64,000 nucleotides of DNA, taken from NCBI RefSeq assembly GCF_002754195.1, contig NZ_PEEU01000001.1, forward strand, positions 3,038,001 to 3,102,000. The letters are read 5' to 3'. Below the pieces are notes generated by a model. That model made no database searches. It was not told the DNA's origin and was given only the letters and a program-made list of their open reading frames with translations. A program made the translations under genes and the position numbers. Source of the stretch: Flavobacterium sp. 9 (GTDB lineage Bacteria; Bacteroidota; Bacteroidia; Flavobacteriales; Flavobacteriaceae). This document shows, in pieces, positions 25,312 to 33,831 of this stretch (position 1 is the first letter of the stretch; each line of letters opens with the position of its first letter).

Positions 25312-25480
25312 TTAACTTTATAAACAATTCATTGTTAATAAACCTGAAAGTAAAGCAAAATAAGACCTAAAATTAAAATAAAGCTTAATTTTTAACGATT
25401 TTTAAAAAGATGAGTTAAGAGATGTAATAAGTAAATTTTTAGCTTAAAATTAATTTATGAAGGTCACTTTTGATCTAAAA
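25312..25480. repeat. 169-bp direct repeat, copy B
   Basis: Partner of 24976-25144, beginning 336 bp further on. The identical length and lack of indels at only about 76% identity suggest constraint, for example on an RNA or on spacing of protein-binding sites, and not just decay after a recent duplication. Confidence 0.75.
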
Positions 25481-25521
25481 ATTCTATAAAATTTACATTT
25501 TTAATAGAAAATATAAATAAT

Positions 25522-25549
25522 AAAAAAAGCGCTTATAAAAAGCGCTTTT
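25522..25549 (-). terminator. glnS terminator
   Basis: AAAAGCGCTT / AAGCGCTTTT hairpin with a plus-strand A-run that reads as a T-tract on the minus strand, 19 bp beyond the glnS stop. Confidence 0.85.
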
Positions 25550-25567
25550 CAATAGATTCTAATGATA

Positions 25568-27685
25568 TTATTTTTTTAATAGCTCGGCAAGAATTTCAAT
25601 TTCTCTTTCCGAAGCATTTTTTGGTGGATTTGCATTTAATTTCAAAATTTCTTCTTCAAATTGATTTCTGAAACTTTCATTTTCTAAATCTCTTAAATTC
25701 AAAAGTGCTTTTGATCTAACATAAGTCGATTCACTTCTTAAAGACATTGTATATAATTTTTTAATATCGTCTTCTTCAAAATCCTTAGATTTCAAAATTG
25801 AATATTTCAAAATAAATTGAGCAAATAACAATGAACCCTTATTATTGTTAATATTCTTCTTTAATGAATTTTGTAGTAAAGAAAAACTTGAAACATTTTT
25901 GATGCTCTCCCCTATTGCACTTTCAATTGCAATGCGTTCCGGTTTAGTCTCAACTTTAAAATATTTATTGATATCTTTTAAAGAATTATTGATGCTGTTT
26001 TCTTCTTTTTTACCTTTTTCTTCCCAAGCATCTTTAAGTCCAACTGTTTTGTTAAACACTAATTTTGAAGCAGTTGAATCTCTATCAACAGTAAAATATC
26101 CTAAACGTTGAAACTGAAATTTATCTTCATTTTGTGATGTTGATAAACTTGGTTCAACATATCCAGTGATGATTTCTAATGAATTTGGATTGACAAAATC
26201 TAAGAAATTTTTCTCTTTATAACTGTCCGGAGCTTCATCTGTAAACAAACGATCGTACATACGAACTTCTGCTTCAATTGCATGCGAAATAGAAACCCAA
26301 TGTAATGTTCCAGACACTTTTCTTTGACTAGCTTCTGTCCCACTTCCGCTTAAAGAATCAGTATCATAAGTTACATGAATTTCTGTAATATTTCCTTCTG
26401 CATCTTTTATAACACTTTCTCCTTTAATGATATACGCATTTTTAAGACGTACTTCTTTTCCTAAAGTTAAACGGAAAAACTTCGCTGGAGCTTCTTCAAG
26501 AAAGTCTTCTCTTTCGATATATAATTCACGTGAAAAAGGTACTTTTCTGAAACCTGCATTTTCATCTTCCTGGTTATTTTCGGCTTCAAGCCACTCTTCT
26601 TTTCCTTCAGGATAATTTGTAATTACCAATTTTACAGGATCTAAAACAGCCATTACACGAGGTGCAATTTTGTTCAAATCTTCACGAATACAAAATTCTA
26701 AAACCGATACATTAATCAAATTATCTCGTTTTGCAATACCAATTGTGTTAGCAAAATTACGCAAAGAAGCAGCCGTATATCCACGTCTTCTTAATCCAGA
26801 AATTGTTGACATTCTAGGATCATCCCAACCGTTAACATGCTTTTCTTTAACTAGTTGCTGTAATTTTCTTTTACTAACAACAGTATGTGATAAGTTACGT
26901 CTCGCAAATTCTCTTTGCTTTGGACGCAGTTTATTTTCATCTAAAATCTGATCTAAAAACCAATCGTATAATTCACGATGAGGCAAAAATTCAAGTGTAC
27001 AAAATGAGTGTGAAATCTCTTCTAAATAATCACTTTGTCCGTGTGCCCAATCGTACATTGGATAAATTTTCCAATCATCTCCAGTTCTATGGTGATGTCT
27101 GTGTAAAATTCTGTACATGATAGGATCACGCATCAACATATTAGTTGATTTCATATCTATTTTTGCACGAAGAATGTGAGTTCCAGCTTCAAATTCACCG
27201 TTTTTCATTCTTTCGAATAAATCTAAATTCTCTTCAACAGAACGATTTCTATAAGGAGAATCACTTCCTGTTGTAGATGGAGTTCCTTTTTGAATCGCCA
27301 TATCTTCAGAAGATTGACTATCAACATAAGCTTTATCTTTCTTAATCAATAAGACTGCCCAATCATACAATTGTTGAAAATAATCAGAAGCATAACGTTC
27401 TTCTGCCCAGGTATAACCCAACCATTCAACATCTTTTTTAATTGCATCAACAAATTCCTGTTCTTCTTTTTCAGGGTTTGTATCATCAAAACGTAAATTC
27501 ACAGGAGATTGATAATCAATTCCTAAACCAAAATTTAATGCAATAGAACTTGCATGACCAATGTGTAAATAACCATTAGGTTCTGGTGGAAAACGAAAGT
27601 GAAGCTTATTTTGTGATAGACCTGATTTAAGATCTTCTTCTATGATTTGTTCAATAAAATTGAGTGATTTCTCTTCTGATGCCAT
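25568..27685 (-). CDS. glnS: Glutaminyl-tRNA synthetase with C-terminal helical extension
   Basis: Charges tRNA-Gln directly. The protein is 705 residues against about 555 in E. coli. The first ~560 residues are standard: HIGH motif PNGYLHIGHASSI near the N-terminus, KMSKS-type VVSKRKL, and the two-barrel anticodon-binding domain ending near LKDAWEEKGKK. The last ~140 residues are a helical extension whose sequence (LLFAQFILKYSILKSKDFEE and following) looks like HEAT-type helices. Some bacterial GlnRS carry a C-terminal YqeY domain; whether this is a diverged version is uncertain. A TATCTTTG box (27712-27705) precedes the start. Confidence 0.95.
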   Translation of the reverse strand: MASEEKSLNFIEQIIEEDLKSGLSQNKLHFRFPPEPNGYLHIGHASSIALNFGLGIDYQSPVNLRFDDTNPEKEEQEFVDAIKKDVEWLGYTWAEERYASDYFQQLYDWAVLLIKKDKAYVDSQSSEDMAIQKGTPSTTGSDSPYRNRSVEENLDLFERMKNGEFEAGTHILRAKIDMKSTNMLMRDPIMYRILHRHHHRTGDDWKIYPMYDWAHGQSDYLEEISHSFCTLEFLPHRELYDWFLDQILDENKLRPKQREFARRNLSHTVVSKRKLQQLVKEKHVNGWDDPRMSTISGLRRRGYTAASLRNFANTIGIAKRDNLINVSVLEFCIREDLNKIAPRVMAVLDPVKLVITNYPEGKEEWLEAENNQEDENAGFRKVPFSRELYIEREDFLEEAPAKFFRLTLGKEVRLKNAYIIKGESVIKDAEGNITEIHVTYDTDSLSGSGTEASQRKVSGTLHWVSISHAIEAEVRMYDRLFTDEAPDSYKEKNFLDFVNPNSLEIITGYVEPSLSTSQNEDKFQFQRLGYFTVDRDSTASKLVFNKTVGLKDAWEEKGKKEENSINNSLKDINKYFKVETKPERIAIESAIGESIKNVSSFSLLQNSLKKNINNNKGSLLFAQFILKYSILKSKDFEEDDIKKLYTMSLRSESTYVRSKALLNLRDLENESFRNQFEEEILKLNANPPKNASEREIEILAELLKK

Positions 27686-27770
27686 TATTTTATAGTAATT
27701 TTAGCAAAGATAAAAAAATAGATGATAGATCGAGGATTAGGGTTAAGAGACTTTAAATTAAATTAATCAC

Positions 27771-27778
27771 TATTTTTG
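27771..27778 (+). promoter_or_regulatory. -7 box of the toxin-antitoxin operon
   Basis: TATTTTTG fits TAnnTTTG and lies 17 bases before the antitoxin ATG. No TTG at the right distance is seen, so the upstream half is weak. Confidence 0.45.
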
Positions 27779-27795
27779 CATAAATATTCAAGGTT

Positions 27796-28011
27796 ATGAG
27801 ACAATTAACTGTTACAATTCCAGACGATTTTTACGAAACTTTTATAAACTTTTTCAAACATATTCCTGATGTTTCTATAGATGAAAATATTGAGAATGAG
27901 GTTCCGTTATGGCAACAAGAAATGGTTCTGGAACGTATGAAAAATGCTAAGCCAGAAGATTATATTAGTTGGGAAGATTTTGAAAAAGAAATGGATAAGA
28001 AATGGCTGTAA
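27796..28011 (+). CDS. Antitoxin of a type II toxin-antitoxin pair
   Basis: A 71-residue acidic protein. It opens with a beta strand and helix (MRQLTVTIPDDFYETFINFF) and ends in a charged helical segment (ISWEDFEKEMDKKW) of the kind that wraps its toxin. It overlaps the downstream RelE/ParE-like gene by 10 bp (28002-28011), the usual translational coupling for such modules. The exact antitoxin family is not recognised; assignment rests on size, order and partner. Likely represses its own promoter. Confidence 0.75.
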   Translation: MRQLTVTIPDDFYETFINFFKHIPDVSIDENIENEVPLWQQEMVLERMKNAKPEDYISWEDFEKEMDKKWL

Positions 28012-28310
28012 ATAATTTTAAACTTCAAATACTTTCACGAGCAAAACTTGAAGTTGATGAAGCAGCTGATTACTATGAAAATAAAAGTAAAGGATTAGGT
28101 AAAACATTTTATTCAGAATTTAAAAATTATAGTAAAACACTAGGAAACATACCTTTTTTCGAAGAAAAATATAATATAGTTAGAACTTTACCATTAAAAA
28201 AATTTCCTTACACTATCCACTTTACAGTTGATGAAAACAAAAAAATAGTTTCAATACAAGCTGTAACATCCAATCACCAAGATCCAAACATTACAAGAAT
28301 AAAATTATAA
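28002..28310 (+). CDS. RelE/ParE-family toxin
   Basis: A 102-residue basic protein with the RelE/ParE fold pattern: LQILSRAKLEVDEAADYYEN (the ParE-type helix start), a central helix, then VRTLPLKKFPYTIHFTVDEN and a last strand IVSIQAVTSNHQDP. RelE-type toxins cut mRNA in the ribosome and ParE-type poison gyrase; the sequence is closer to ParE-like members in overall pattern but the target cannot be decided. Partner of the antitoxin at 27796; folB starts 3 bp after its stop, so read-through is likely. Confidence 0.85.
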   Translation: MAVNNFKLQILSRAKLEVDEAADYYENKSKGLGKTFYSEFKNYSKTLGNIPFFEEKYNIVRTLPLKKFPYTIHFTVDENKKIVSIQAVTSNHQDPNITRIKL

Positions 28311-28312
28311 AA

Positions 28313-28672
28313 ATGGGAATCATAAAATTAAAAAACATTCGTACTTTTTCATACCACGGATGTATGATTGAAGAAGGAAAAATTGGATCTGACTACACAG
28401 TAGATCTAAAAATTAAAGCTAGTTTAGAGAAATCAGCAGAAAGCGATCACTTATTAGACACGGTTGATTATGTACATTTAAACAAAATTGTTACCGAAGA
28501 AATGGCAATTCGTTCTCATTTATTAGAACATGTTGCCAAAAGAATCAATAATCGTGTACTTGCAGAAATAAAAACTGTAGAAAAAACAACTGTTTGGGTT
28601 TCTAAAATAAATCCTCCTATAGGTGGTGATGTTGAAACAGTTACTATAAAAATGACCGAAATTAGAAAGTAA
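28313..28672 (+). CDS. folB: Dihydroneopterin aldolase
   Basis: Folate biosynthesis: splits 7,8-dihydroneopterin into 6-hydroxymethyl-dihydropterin and glycolaldehyde. At 119 residues it has the normal length. Family blocks are IRTFSYHGCMIEEGKIGSDY (with the usual Y/F-HG and the later E in EE-G), DHLLDTVDYVHLNKIV, LLEHVAKRI and VWVSKINPP. It sits 3 bp after the toxin gene, so it may share the toxin-antitoxin transcript, an odd arrangement for a housekeeping gene. Confidence 0.93.
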   Translation: MGIIKLKNIRTFSYHGCMIEEGKIGSDYTVDLKIKASLEKSAESDHLLDTVDYVHLNKIVTEEMAIRSHLLEHVAKRINNRVLAEIKTVEKTTVWVSKINPPIGGDVETVTIKMTEIRK

Positions 28673-28720
28673 TTCTTTAAAATAAAAAGCAAAATTTTAA
28701 AAATACTTCATTTTAAAGTT

Positions 28721-28749
28721 TTGAAATTTAAAGATTTTAGTTACTTTTG
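28721..28749 (+). promoter_or_regulatory. Promoter of tRNA-Cys
   Basis: TTG at 28721-28723, 18-base spacer and TACTTTTG at 28742-28749, ending 17 bases before the first base of the tRNA. Confidence 0.7.
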
Positions 28750-28766
28750 CCATCCGTTCAAGTAAT

Positions 28767-28837
28767 GGCGTCGTGGCCGAGCGGCTAGGCTGGGCTCTGC
28801 AAAAGCTCCTACTCCGGTTCGAATCCGGACGATGCCT
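28767..28837 (+). tRNA. tRNA-Cys (anticodon GCA)
   Basis: A full cloverleaf can be drawn: acceptor GGCGTCG / CGATGCC (one G-T pair), D-arm GCC...GGC with loop GAGCGGCTA, anticodon stem GGGCT / AGCTC with loop CTGCAAA (anticodon GCA), variable CTAC, T-arm TCCGG-TTCGAAT-CCGGA, and discriminator T. CCA is not encoded. The discriminator U and GCA anticodon are correct identity elements for cysteine. Confidence 0.95.
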
Positions 28838-28838
28838 C

Positions 28839-28868
28839 AAAAAGAGATACAGAAATGTGTCTCTTTTT
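28839..28868 (+). terminator. tRNA-Cys terminator
   Basis: AAAAAGAGATAC, loop AGAAAT, GTGTCTCTTTTTTT. It starts 2 bases after the tRNA end. Confidence 0.85.
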
Positions 28869-28893
28869 TTGTGCCTAATTTTTTCCACAAACT

Positions 28894-28993
28894 TGTCATT
28901 TCGAGGAACGAGAAATCACACTTGTAATTCGATAAAGATTGACGATTTTGTTTACGGAATCTCTTGTGTCATTTCTCCTTCCTTGAAATGACA
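28894..28993. mobile_element. 100-bp MITE-like element with 23-bp inverted ends
   Basis: TGTCATTTCGAGGAACGAGAAAT on the left and, reading inward from the right, TGTCATTTCAAGGAAGGAGAAAT differ at two bases. The inside holds no gene. This is the form of a small non-autonomous palindromic element. Target-site duplications are not obvious. No transposase for it is seen in the window. Confidence 0.6.
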
Positions 28994-29023
28994 AACTAAT
29001 TTCAATTCAAAGTTTTAAGAATA

Positions 29024-29049
29024 AAAAAACCTCTGAAATTCAGAGGTTT
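29024..29049 (-). terminator. Terminator after the GldM-like gene
   Basis: AAACCTCTG / CAGAGGTTT stem with a plus-strand A-tract, 4 bp beyond the stop at 29053. Confidence 0.82.
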
Positions 29050-29052
29050 AAT

Positions 29053-29823
29053 TTATCTTTTTAAAAGTTTCTTTTCACTTTTTATTCTTCGAATACTATC
29101 TCTAATAAACTCTTTATTTTCATAATAGTTTTCCTGTACTTCTTTTTCTACAATCATAACTTTAATTGGAACAAGTCTTGGTAAAAGATAATTCTCAGAA
29201 CCAGGGCAAGAATAACCAATATCATTAATTACGAAAATAGAGCCTTTTTTTAGCTTTTTAATTGTGTTGTTAACATCATTATTAAACCTATTTCCATCAA
29301 CCACAATCCTACTATTATTAGAAAACTTTATAATAAAACTGTTTATTTTATATTTTGAAATATTCAAATCGAAAAGGAAATAATCAGGCAAACCAAAACC
29401 AAGTCTAGAATCTAAAAGCTCCTCTTTAGTCATTTCTAAAATACATTTTTCACAACAATTTTTATCATTAATTGTCGCGAAAAAAAAACTTTTAATTTCC
29501 TTTATTCTAAATTTATGTTCCTCTGTAATTTTAGAACCATCATTCAATTCAACATCAAGTTTAATTACTGAAAAGAGACCTGATCCAGGACTTAGTGAAT
29601 ACTTTCCTTCTGATATTTTATTTAATCCTACACCAGTTGCAGTAAATGATTTACAATTTGGAATTGCAATAGAAATTGGATTTGAAACTCCTCTATAAAC
29701 CACATTTAATTTATCAGCAGAAACTACAGCCAGATTAGATTTATCAACAACTAAAGAATCTTTTTGTGCCACAATATGTAGTGAAAAAGAAAAAAAGAAG
29801 AATAAAAGTATTTTTCTAACCAT
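29053..29823 (-). CDS. Free-standing GldM C-terminal-like secreted protein
   Basis: A 256-residue protein with a signal peptide (MVRKILLFFFFSFSLHIVAQ). The start of the mature part, LAVVSADKLNVVYRGVSNPI followed by SIAIPN, is the hallmark of the GldM C-terminal repeats. Full GldM (about 515 residues) spans the periplasm and, with GldL, powers gliding and type 9 secretion. Here the membrane-helix and first domains are missing. The remainder (NCCEKCILEM; GYSCPGSENYLLPRLVP) has extra cysteines. It may be a periplasmic accessory or modified GldM module. No gldKLN genes are in the window. Confidence 0.75.
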   Translation of the reverse strand: MVRKILLFFFFSFSLHIVAQKDSLVVDKSNLAVVSADKLNVVYRGVSNPISIAIPNCKSFTATGVGLNKISEGKYSLSPGSGLFSVIKLDVELNDGSKITEEHKFRIKEIKSFFFATINDKNCCEKCILEMTKEELLDSRLGFGLPDYFLFDLNISKYKINSFIIKFSNNSRIVVDGNRFNNDVNNTIKKLKKGSIFVINDIGYSCPGSENYLLPRLVPIKVMIVEKEVQENYYENKEFIRDSIRRIKSEKKLLKR

Positions 29824-29833
29824 AGTAAATGTT

Positions 29834-30511
29834 CTACTTCTCTATCTTCTCAAAAGCATTTTTAACCATTTCTTTTTCTTTTGGAAACCAACCTTGAATC
29901 ATCAAAACAAATCCAAAAACCATTAAAACAATACTGATTCCTTTTTTGATTTTAATAATATTTGAAGGTGTCATTTTAGATTTTAATTGTTTGGCTAATA
30001 GAATTTTAAAACAATCAACTAACAAATAAGTAATGATTACAGAAGTAAAAAAAGTAAACATTCTAGAGTTTTGCATTTCTAATTTTGGTCCTACAGAAAT
30101 AATAACTGCCAACCAAAAACCTAGAACTCCAATGTTGATAACGTTCAGTAAAAATCCTTTTACAAACAAACTTCCGTAGTTTCTTTTGATAATATCACGA
30201 TCAATTTCTTCATCGTCGATTTTTTCTTCATTTCTTAATCTTATGAAAGAAATTAAACCATAAGCCAACATGATAATTCCACCAAAAATAAAAAGTGCCG
30301 GTTTGTCTTTTAAACTCTGAATTAATCTATAACTTCCTAAATAAGCGATTGCTATAAAAAAAATATCACCTAATACTACTCCAAGATCAAAGACTAAAGC
30401 AGCTCTGAATCCTTTTGTAATACTGGTTTCAAGTAATATAAAAAATACTGGACCTACCATAAAACTTAAAAAAAGTCCCCATGGCAGTCCAGCCAAAATA
30501 TCATTTATCAT
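29834..30511 (-). CDS. LysE-family exporter
   Basis: A 225-residue inner-membrane protein with six predicted helices. It opens with the LysE/RhtB signature (GLPWGLFLSFMVGPVFFILL; LETSITKGFRAALVFDLGVV; LGDIFFIAIAYLGS). Family members export amino acids such as lysine, homoserine or threonine. A cytoplasmic acidic loop (RLRNEEKIDDEEIDRD) separates helices 3 and 4. It lies 10 bp upstream of the GldM-like gene and 14 bp downstream of the head-GIN gene on the same strand, so the three may form an operon. Substrate unknown. Confidence 0.88.
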   Translation of the reverse strand: MINDILAGLPWGLFLSFMVGPVFFILLETSITKGFRAALVFDLGVVLGDIFFIAIAYLGSYRLIQSLKDKPALFIFGGIIMLAYGLISFIRLRNEEKIDDEEIDRDIIKRNYGSLFVKGFLLNVINIGVLGFWLAVIISVGPKLEMQNSRMFTFFTSVIITYLLVDCFKILLAKQLKSKMTPSNIIKIKKGISIVLMVFGFVLMIQGWFPKEKEMVKNAFEKIEK

Positions 30512-30525
30512 TCAAATACAATTTG

Positions 30526-31194
30526 TTATTTTACCTCTTCGATTTTACCTCCAAAGACTGTTTTCTGATTAATTTGTTTCGGTTTACCATAAATGTAAAT
30601 AGAGCCTCCTGCGCTTACTTTTGCATCTACAAGGGTAGAAGCATTCACATCTGCTTTTCCTCCCGCAGAAACGCTTACAGTAGTTTGAGACGTACTTAAT
30701 TTACTAGCTAGTAAATATCCGCCAGCTCCTAAACTTGCATCCTGATTTGCTGCTTTACCAGACAAAGTTATAGAACCTCCTGAAACTGAACTCACTTTTA
30801 ACTTATCAACATCTAAATTAACATCAATAGTTCCGCCTTCCTGAGCACTTACTTTAAAAGACGTAGCTTTTATGGCATCTTTGCTTGTTACATTAGCACC
30901 TTCATTAACATCAATAAGTTCTAAATGTTTATAATAAAGCGTTATATCTAAATCATTTCCGGATAATAACTTCGGAAAAGGCATTCTTAATTTTAATACA
31001 CCTTTCTTGTTAACAACTTCAACTTCTGATTCACGAGTTCCTTTAATAACTACTTTATTTTCTGAAGATGGAACCAATTTTACACTCAACTTATCAAATA
31101 CTTTAACGGTATCAAAATCACCTACATCTTTGGTAACCTGACCAAAAGACATTTGAACAAATAAAATTGCCGCTCCAATAATTAACTTTTTCAT
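30526..31194 (-). CDS. Head-GIN (DUF2807) domain protein
   Basis: A 222-residue secreted protein (signal MKKLIIGAAILFVQMSFGQ) made of the repetitive right-handed beta-helix of the DUF2807 'putative auto-transporter adhesin, head GIN' domain. Repeated short strands alternate with Gly/Ser/Asp turns (IDVNEGANVTSKDAIKATSF, VSAGGKADVNASTLV, VSAGGSIYIYG). Common in Bacteroidota; function unproven, possibly surface or envelope associated. It sits 24 bp downstream of rnr on the same strand. Confidence 0.85.
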   Translation of the reverse strand: MKKLIIGAAILFVQMSFGQVTKDVGDFDTVKVFDKLSVKLVPSSENKVVIKGTRESEVEVVNKKGVLKLRMPFPKLLSGNDLDITLYYKHLELIDVNEGANVTSKDAIKATSFKVSAQEGGTIDVNLDVDKLKVSSVSGGSITLSGKAANQDASLGAGGYLLASKLSTSQTTVSVSAGGKADVNASTLVDAKVSAGGSIYIYGKPKQINQKTVFGGKIEEVK

Positions 31195-31218
31195 ACTTTT
31201 ATTTTTTAAATTAAACCT

Positions 31219-33399
31219 TTATTCTGCTCTTCGTAAAAAATGAAAATCCAGTTGTTTCTTCACTAAATCAGCATTTTTTACTTTTACATAAATTTCATCT
31301 CCCAATTGCAATACACTATTTGAAGTTGCTCCAACTAAAGCATATTGCTTTTCATCGAAAGTATAATAATCATCTTTTATTTCTCTGATTCTTACCATTC
31401 CTTCGCATTTGTTAGAAACAATTTCAACATAAATTCCCCATTCAGTAACTCCGGAAATAACTCCAAGAAATTCTTCGTCCTGGTGATCCTGCATGTATTT
31501 AACCTGCATGTATTTAATACTATCGCGTTCAGCATTTGTTGCTAAACTTTCCATATTCGAACAATGTAAACACTTTGTTTCATAAACTTCTTCATCTACA
31601 GAAGCGCCATTATCTAAATAATATTGCAGTAAACGATGTACCATAACGTCTGGATAACGACGAATTGGCGAAGTAAAATGGCTGTAATAATCAAAAGCTA
31701 ATCCGTAATGACCAATGTTTTCTGTCGAATATTTGGCTTTACTCATACTTCTAATAGCAAGAGTATCAATTAAATTTTGTTCTTTTTTACCGTTTACTTC
31801 TTCCATCAAAGCATTCAATGATTTCGAAATATCTCCTTTGTTTCTAAAATCTATTTTATAACCAAATTTAGCAATTACGGTTTGCATTGCAATTAACTTG
31901 TCTTCGTTTGGTTCATCGTGAATTCTGTAAACAAATGTTTTCTTCTGTTTTCCAATGTATTCAGCCACTTTTCTATTGGCCAAAAGCATAAATTCTTCAA
32001 TAAGATGATTCGCATCTTTAGAAACTTTAAAATAAACTCCTTCTGGTTCACCTTCAGCATCAAGATTAAACTTTACTTCGACTTTATCGAAAGAAATAGC
32101 TCCATTTGCCATTCTTTTCTTTCTTAGAATCTTAGCCAATTCATCTAATTTTAAAGTAGCATTTGTAATTTCATCAGAAACGGTATAAGATTCTCCGGTA
32201 ATTGAAATATCAACAGGAATCGTACTATCTTTTGTTTCAATGATGTATTGCGCTTCTTCATAAGCAAAACGCTGATCTGAATAAATAACAGTTCTACCAA
32301 ACCATTGGTTAATAACTTTGGCTTCTTCTGAAACTTCAAAAATGGCTGAGAATGTATATTTCTCTTCATTTGGACGAAGCGAACAAGCAAAATTAGATAA
32401 TACTTCAGGAAGCATTGGCACTACTCTATCGACCAAATAAACTGAAGTTGCACGTTGATAAGCTTCATCATCAAGGATTGTTCCTTCTTCAAGATAATAC
32501 GAAACATCGGCAATATGAATACCAATTTCGTAATTTCCATTCTCTAACTTTTTGAAAGACAATGCATCATCAAAATCTTTTGCATCTTTTGGATCTATCG
32601 TAAACGTAAGTGTATCACGCATATCACGACGTTTTGCAATCTCAGATTCCTGAATCGAAGTATCTATTTTTTGTGCATAAACCTCTACTTCTACCGGAAA
32701 ATCTGACGGTAAACCATATTCGGCTAAAATTGCATGGATTTCAGTATTGTGTTCTCCTGGTTTTCCTAAAACTCTTATAACAGATCCAAACGGACTATCA
32801 GCTCTTTTTGGCCAATCTTCAATGGTAACTAAAACAACATCACCATTTTCTGCTTCTCCAATTTTATCTTTAGGAATAAAAATATCGGTATACATTTTAG
32901 GATTTGCGGTAGATACAAAAGCAAAATTTGCCTGAATATCTATAACTCCTACAAATTCTGTTTTGTTTCTTTCTACAACTTCAACAACTTCACCTTCAGG
33001 TCTTTTCCCTTTTCTTCGGTTATAAACATAAACTTTTACTTTGTCTTTGTCTAAGGCACGATTCAAATTATTAGTTGGGATAAAAACATCTTCACTAAAA
33101 TCCGGACAAATAAAATAGGCCGTTTTTCTGCTCGTCATATCAATTGTTCCTTCGTAATAATCCTGACTCTCTGCTTTTACTAAATATTTACCAGGTTCAG
33201 TTTCTATAATTTTCTTTGAAGCAGCCAGAATTTTTAAATCTTTTATAATCTGATTTCTGCTTTTTGTATCATCAAGTTCTAACTTTGCTCCTATTTGTTT
33301 GTAATTGAATGCTTTATTTGGGCTTTGCGATAAAATTTTTATTATTTTGCTTGAGAAATCTTTCTCATTTTTTATCGGCTTTCTAATTTTCTTACTCAT
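31219..33399 (-). CDS. rnr: Ribonuclease R
   Basis: A 3'-to-5' exoribonuclease that degrades structured RNA and helps rRNA and tmRNA-linked quality control. The 726-residue protein contains an N-terminal winged-helix region, cold-shock OB domains (ARKTAYFICPDFSEDVFIPT, then FAFVSTANPKMYTDIFIPKD), the RNB catalytic domain with its aspartate cluster (TIDPKDAKDFDDALSF) and HFTSPIRRYPDVMVHRLL, and a C-terminal S1 domain ending near DFHFLRRAE. All parts are in the usual order. First gene of the likely minus-strand unit leaving the candidate origin region. Confidence 0.96.
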   Translation of the reverse strand: MSKKIRKPIKNEKDFSSKIIKILSQSPNKAFNYKQIGAKLELDDTKSRNQIIKDLKILAASKKIIETEPGKYLVKAESQDYYEGTIDMTSRKTAYFICPDFSEDVFIPTNNLNRALDKDKVKVYVYNRRKGKRPEGEVVEVVERNKTEFVGVIDIQANFAFVSTANPKMYTDIFIPKDKIGEAENGDVVLVTIEDWPKRADSPFGSVIRVLGKPGEHNTEIHAILAEYGLPSDFPVEVEVYAQKIDTSIQESEIAKRRDMRDTLTFTIDPKDAKDFDDALSFKKLENGNYEIGIHIADVSYYLEEGTILDDEAYQRATSVYLVDRVVPMLPEVLSNFACSLRPNEEKYTFSAIFEVSEEAKVINQWFGRTVIYSDQRFAYEEAQYIIETKDSTIPVDISITGESYTVSDEITNATLKLDELAKILRKKRMANGAISFDKVEVKFNLDAEGEPEGVYFKVSKDANHLIEEFMLLANRKVAEYIGKQKKTFVYRIHDEPNEDKLIAMQTVIAKFGYKIDFRNKGDISKSLNALMEEVNGKKEQNLIDTLAIRSMSKAKYSTENIGHYGLAFDYYSHFTSPIRRYPDVMVHRLLQYYLDNGASVDEEVYETKCLHCSNMESLATNAERDSIKYMQVKYMQDHQDEEFLGVISGVTEWGIYVEIVSNKCEGMVRIREIKDDYYTFDEKQYALVGATSNSVLQLGDEIYVKVKNADLVKKQLDFHFLRRAE

Positions 33400-33597
33400 A
33401 TATCTTTTCTTAAAAAGTTAAAATTACAAATAAGATATCAGATTATAGATTTTAACAAATAAATTATTAAAAATATAACTTTCAAAAGGAGATACTTATT
33501 GATTTTCAAAGGTCATTTGTAATTCGCATATTTAAAATTCCTGCTAGCGAAAAACCTTTAGTTATGCTCATTTCGTATCTTTACAAAAAGACGCATT

Positions 33598-33831
33598 ATG
33601 GAAAGCTTCAAAACCATTGCAGTATTCAATTATCAGCACGAAACCGTAGTTCTCAAACACTTATTAGAACAAGAAGAAATTCCGTATTTTTTCGAAAACG
33701 AAATCACCCTTTCTGTGGCTCCAATGTATTCGGCTGCACTTGGCGGAATCAAACTCAAAGTTCATCCAAACGATTTCGAAGAAGTTCAGCAAATTCTAGA
33801 CAATCTTAATAACCCACTTAAAATTGTTTAA
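33598..33831 (+). CDS. DUF2007 putative signal-transducing protein
   Basis: A 77-residue protein (MESFKTIAVFNYQHETVVLK, then HLLEQEEIPYFFENEI) matching DUF2007, a small ferredoxin-like fold related to PII-type and other signal domains in Bacteroidota. The pattern is beta-alpha-beta with the closing GGIKLKVHPNDFEEVQQIL. No partner domain is fused. The ATG at 33598 is preferred; an overlapping frame from 33564 is a shadow. It directly borders the candidate origin. Confidence 0.83.
   Translation: MESFKTIAVFNYQHETVVLKHLLEQEEIPYFFENEITLSVAPMYSAALGGIKLKVHPNDFEEVQQILDNLNNPLKIV

Noticed and set aside
26521..26538. ATTCACGTGAAAA inside glnS as another parS site
   Set aside because: It lacks the conserved GTT and AAC outer bases and lies in a conserved coding region; a chance CACGTG.
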